From Burkholderia sp. Nafp2/4-1b (GTDB taxonomy: Bacteria > Pseudomonadota > Gammaproteobacteria > Burkholderiales > Burkholderiaceae), in assembly GCF_003635165.1 (NCBI RefSeq), contig NZ_ML058647.1, positions 1 through 64,000 of the forward strand: a stretch of 64,000 nt of DNA, given 5' to 3'. A program made the position numbers and the translations under genes. This document shows, one piece after another, positions 61,752 through 64,000 of the stretch. The stretch's first letter is position 1; every line of letters starts with the position of its first letter. Under the pieces are notes generated by a model that searched no databases, was not told where the DNA came from, and worked only from the letters and a program-made list of their open reading frames with translations.

Positions 61752-61869
61752 GCGGTGAAGCAGGCTGAGGCGGTGAAGTGGTGAGGCGGTGAGGCAGGCT
61801 GAGGCAGGCTGAGGCGGTGAAGCGGTGAAGCGGTAAAGTGGTGAGGCGGTGAGGCGGTGAGGCGGTGAA
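61752..61869. repeat. Octamer/decamer minisatellite between rhlE and gluQ
   Basis: Fourteen units in a row: eleven octamers GCGGTGAA/GCGGTGAG (some GTGGTGAG or GCGGTAAA) and three decamers GCAGGCTGAG, 118 bases in all. No gene overlaps it. This is a variable-number repeat likely to differ between strains. It lies within the 373-base gap and about 50 bases past the gluQ stop. Confidence 0.85.
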
Positions 61870-61915
61870 CCGTCAAGGTGAGACAGGCGACCAGCGCAAG
61901 CCGGTCCTGAGCGGT

Positions 61916-62809
61916 TCAAGCGCGCCGTGGCCCGAAGCGACGCGCCCACGCATCCGTCGCGGCCGCGTAGAACGCGTCCATCGTATTGCCCGACAGTTCG
62001 CCATCGGCCGTCAGGCCAAGATGCGCGGCGGCGGCGCGAAGCGCCGGCAGCGGATCGTCGCGCTCGAGCGCGAGCGCACCTGTCTGCTTGCTGAGTTTCT
62101 CGCCGTTCGCGTCGACGACGACCGGCACGTGCAGGTAGTCAGGCGTCGGCACGCCGAGACAGCGCTGCAGGTAGATCTGGCGCGCGGTCGAGTCGAGCAG
62201 GTCGGCACCGCGCACGACGCTCGTGATGCCCGCGTCGGCATCATCGACCACGACCGCGAGCTGGTACGCCCACTGGCCATCCGCGCGCTTCAACACGAAA
62301 TCGCCGACTTCCGTCGCGAGATTCTGCACTTGCGTGTGCTGCCAGCGGTCATCGAACGTGACGATCGCAGCGTCGCCGTCCGGCACGCGCAGCCGCCACG
62401 CGCGCGCGGGCTTGCCGTGCAGGCCGGTGCGGCAGGTGCCCGGATACGCGAGGGTCGTGTGGCGCTCGTGCGCCGCGCGCAGCGAATCGGCGATTTCCTT
62501 GCGCGTGCAGCCGCACGGATAGACGCGCCCCGCGGCGACGAGCCGTTCGAGCGCGGCCGCATAGGCGGCCTCGCGCGTGCTTTGCCATACGGGCGGCTCG
62601 TCGGGCGTCATGCCGAAATGCGCGAGCGTCGCGAGGATGTCGTCCGCGGCGCCGGGCACCGTGCGCGGGCCGTCGATGTCCTCGATGCGAACGAGCCACG
62701 CGCCGCCGTGCGCGCGTGCGTCGAGCCAGCTCGCAAGCGCACCGACCAGCGAGCCGAAATGCAGCGGGCCGGTGGGCGACGGCGCGAAGCGGCCGCGATA
62801 GCCGTTCAT
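61916..62809 (-). CDS. gluQ: Glutamyl-Q tRNA(Asp) synthetase
   Basis: A protein of 297 residues, about half a glutamyl-tRNA synthetase. HIGH-like motif APSPTGPLHFGSLVGALASW, zinc ligands YPCGCTRKE, and the KMSKS-like NGEKLSKQTGA. There is no anticodon-binding domain, which defines the YadB/GluQ-RS family that attaches glutamate to queuosine-34 of tRNA(Asp). ATG 62809 gives the conserved MNGYRGRFAPSPTG. Its start lies 22 bases after the trhO stop, so the two tRNA-modification genes may be co-transcribed. Confidence 0.93.
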   Translation of the reverse strand: MNGYRGRFAPSPTGPLHFGSLVGALASWLDARAHGGAWLVRIEDIDGPRTVPGAADDILATLAHFGMTPDEPPVWQSTREAAYAAALERLVAAGRVYPCGCTRKEIADSLRAAHERHTTLAYPGTCRTGLHGKPARAWRLRVPDGDAAIVTFDDRWQHTQVQNLATEVGDFVLKRADGQWAYQLAVVVDDADAGITSVVRGADLLDSTARQIYLQRCLGVPTPDYLHVPVVVDANGEKLSKQTGALALERDDPLPALRAAAAHLGLTADGELSGNTMDAFYAAATDAWARRFGPRRA

Positions 62810-62831
62810 CGGGGCGCGGCGCAACGCGCGT

Positions 62832-63686
62832 TTACGCGGCGCTTGCCGCCTGTGCGCAGGCCGGGCACGACTGACCGGGCACGTAGCTCGGCGATTGCTG
62901 GGCTTCGGGCGTGACGACCGCACGGCATGCGAAGCACGTGACGTTCTCGGTCGGCTGCAGTTGCGGGTTCAGCGCGGTGCGGTAGTCGAACACGAAGCAG
63001 TCGCCGTGGTAGTGCGCGCCGCCGACTTCCTCGAAATACTTCAGGATCCCGCCCTCGAGCTGGTACACGTTCTCGATGCCGATTTCCTTCATGTGGATCG
63101 CGGCCTTCTCGCAGCGAATGCCGCCGGTGCAGAACGACACGACCGTCTTGCCCTCGAGATCGGCGCGGTTCGCGTCGATCACTTCCGGGAACTCGCTGAA
63201 CTTGTCGATCCGGTAGTCGAGCGCGTCGTCGAACGTGCCGACGTCGACCTCGAACGCATTGCGCGTGTCGAGCATCACGACCGGGCGGCCGGCGTCGTCG
63301 TGGCCGCGGTCGAGCCACGTTTTCAGCGTGTGCGCATCGACCGACGGCGCACGGCCGAGCTCGGGTTTGATCGCCGGCTTCTTCATCGTGATGATCTCGC
63401 GCTTCAGGCGCACGAGCATCCGGCGGAACGGCTGCGAATCGGACAGGCTTTCCTTGAACTGCAGCGTCGCGAACTTGCCTTCGAACAGCGGATCGTGGCG
63501 CAGGTAGTCGATGAACGCGTCGGTTGCTTCGCGCGGGCCGGCGACGAACAGGTTGATGCCTTCCGGCGCGAGCAGGATCGTGCCGCGCAGGCCGAGTTCG
63601 TTGCAGCGGGCGGTGACGAGCGGGCGCCATTGCTCGGTCGCGTCGAGCGACACGAAGTGGTAGGCGGCGAGGTTGACGATGGTCAT
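62832..63686 (-). CDS. trhO: tRNA uridine(34) hydroxylase (rhodanese family)
   Basis: A protein of 284 residues. N-terminal acylphosphatase-like TrhO domain (NLAAYHFVSLD, GTILLAPEGINLFVAG), then a rhodanese domain with the active-site loop VSFCTGGIRCEKAA (Cys186) and MLDTRNAFEVDVGTFDDA. The C-terminal cysteine pairs (CFACRAV, SCPACAQ) form a likely zinc knuckle. The enzyme forms 5-hydroxyuridine at wobble U34. ATG 63686 matches the family. Confidence 0.93.
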   Translation of the reverse strand: MTIVNLAAYHFVSLDATEQWRPLVTARCNELGLRGTILLAPEGINLFVAGPREATDAFIDYLRHDPLFEGKFATLQFKESLSDSQPFRRMLVRLKREIITMKKPAIKPELGRAPSVDAHTLKTWLDRGHDDAGRPVVMLDTRNAFEVDVGTFDDALDYRIDKFSEFPEVIDANRADLEGKTVVSFCTGGIRCEKAAIHMKEIGIENVYQLEGGILKYFEEVGGAHYHGDCFVFDYRTALNPQLQPTENVTCFACRAVVTPEAQQSPSYVPGQSCPACAQAASAA

Positions 63687-63895
63687 GATGATCGGACGGG
63701 AAAACGGCCGCGGCCGTGCGGCGGGCGCACGGCGGCCCCGCAAATAAGGGTGCGAAGCCCGGGCGAAGATTCGAAAACCCGTATTATCCCGCAAACTGCG
63801 CATGCGTCGGCACTCGACCGTTCGGCCGACCCCGCGCGCATCGGCCGAACGGCCAGCGCGGGGGATTTTTTGGGCAGCCTGCGCGACGACGCGGC

Positions 63896-63901
63896 TACAA
63901 T
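63896..63901 (+). promoter_or_regulatory. -10 element just before dnaE (TACAAT)
   Basis: TACAAT sits eight bases before the dnaE ATG, so a transcript from it would begin near the start codon. No good -35 is visible. The mRNA may be leaderless, or another promoter is used. Confidence 0.4.
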
Positions 63902-63908
63902 AACGCCC

Positions 63909-64000
63909 ATGTCAGATCCCCGCTTCGTCCATCTTCGCGTTCACTCCGAATTCTCGATTGCCGACGGCATCGTGCGTCTCGACGACATCGTCAAGGCGGC
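63909..64000 (+). CDS. dnaE: DNA polymerase III alpha subunit, N-terminal fragment
   Basis: Thirty codons before the window ends. MSDPRFVHLRVHSEFSIADG ... VRLDDIVKAA is the PHP-domain start of DnaE (H-x-R/H-S-x-F-S motif). The gene continues to the right. The polymerase core is not visible, so the call rests on the N-terminus and on gene order. Confidence 0.85.
   Translation, partial: MSDPRFVHLRVHSEFSIADGIVRLDDIVKA

Noticed and set aside
61752..61869. CRISPR array
   Set aside because: Units of 8-10 bases directly abut each other with no spacers, and no cas gene is present.

Overview
The window is high-GC (roughly two-thirds G+C by eye) betaproteobacterial chromosome. Gene content and order (uup-parE-parC, a very long alanine-rich FtsK, intracellular PHA depolymerase, MoxR/VWA pair, paired c-type cytochromes, gluQ-trhO-dnaE) fit chromosome 1 of a Burkholderia, most likely the B. 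cepacia complex. That assignment rests on recognising gene families and order, not on a database search.

Layout. (1) 1-3.2 kb is an accessory segment: a tandem duplication of a phage-type KilA-N gene, each copy with the same promoter and a structured leader, then a HigB/HigA-type toxin-antitoxin pair, a truncated second antitoxin, and a junction with att-like and tRNA-like features. (2) 3.3-11.1 kb is core: rubredoxin, a DUF4399 protein, Uup, and topoisomerase IV (parE, parC). A DnaA-box cluster lies before parE and a 159-bp imperfect palindrome lies between parE and parC. (3) 11.3-17.1 kb holds a CopD-like protein, a LysR/PACE efflux divergon, a chromate transporter and a GGDEF-EAL protein. 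(4) 17.3-23.4 kb is a metabolic cluster (VOC, EamA exporter, PLP aminotransferase, RidA, PhzF) facing a divergent MocR regulator. (5) 23.5-26.5 kb holds htpG with a heat-shock promoter, ubiC and a DNA glycosylase. (6) 26.5-33 kb is a second accessory zone: a YhcG-type nuclease, a Tat-exported PhoD phosphatase, an unknown protein, two pieces of a broken second glycosylase, and two more toxin-antitoxin pairs.

(7) 33-64 kb is mostly core metabolism and information processing: SpeE-like protein, DUF3311-MctP permease operon, TalB, BenE, VWA-MoxR, cytochromes c, Nth-RsxB, TetR, PhaZ, GH15, lactonase, FtsK, PurT, an MliC-like protein, RhlE, GluQ-RS, TrhO and the start of dnaE. Intrinsic terminators separate many of these units. 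An octamer/decamer minisatellite lies between rhlE and gluQ.

The strongest candidates for new biology are the duplicated KilA-N units with attenuator-like leaders (0-2.1 kb), the parE-parC palindrome, the nested insertions beside the glycosylase gene (26-31 kb), and the MocR-controlled aminotransferase/exporter cluster. Long open frames antisense to real genes are common here because of the GC-rich codon pattern and were not annotated.
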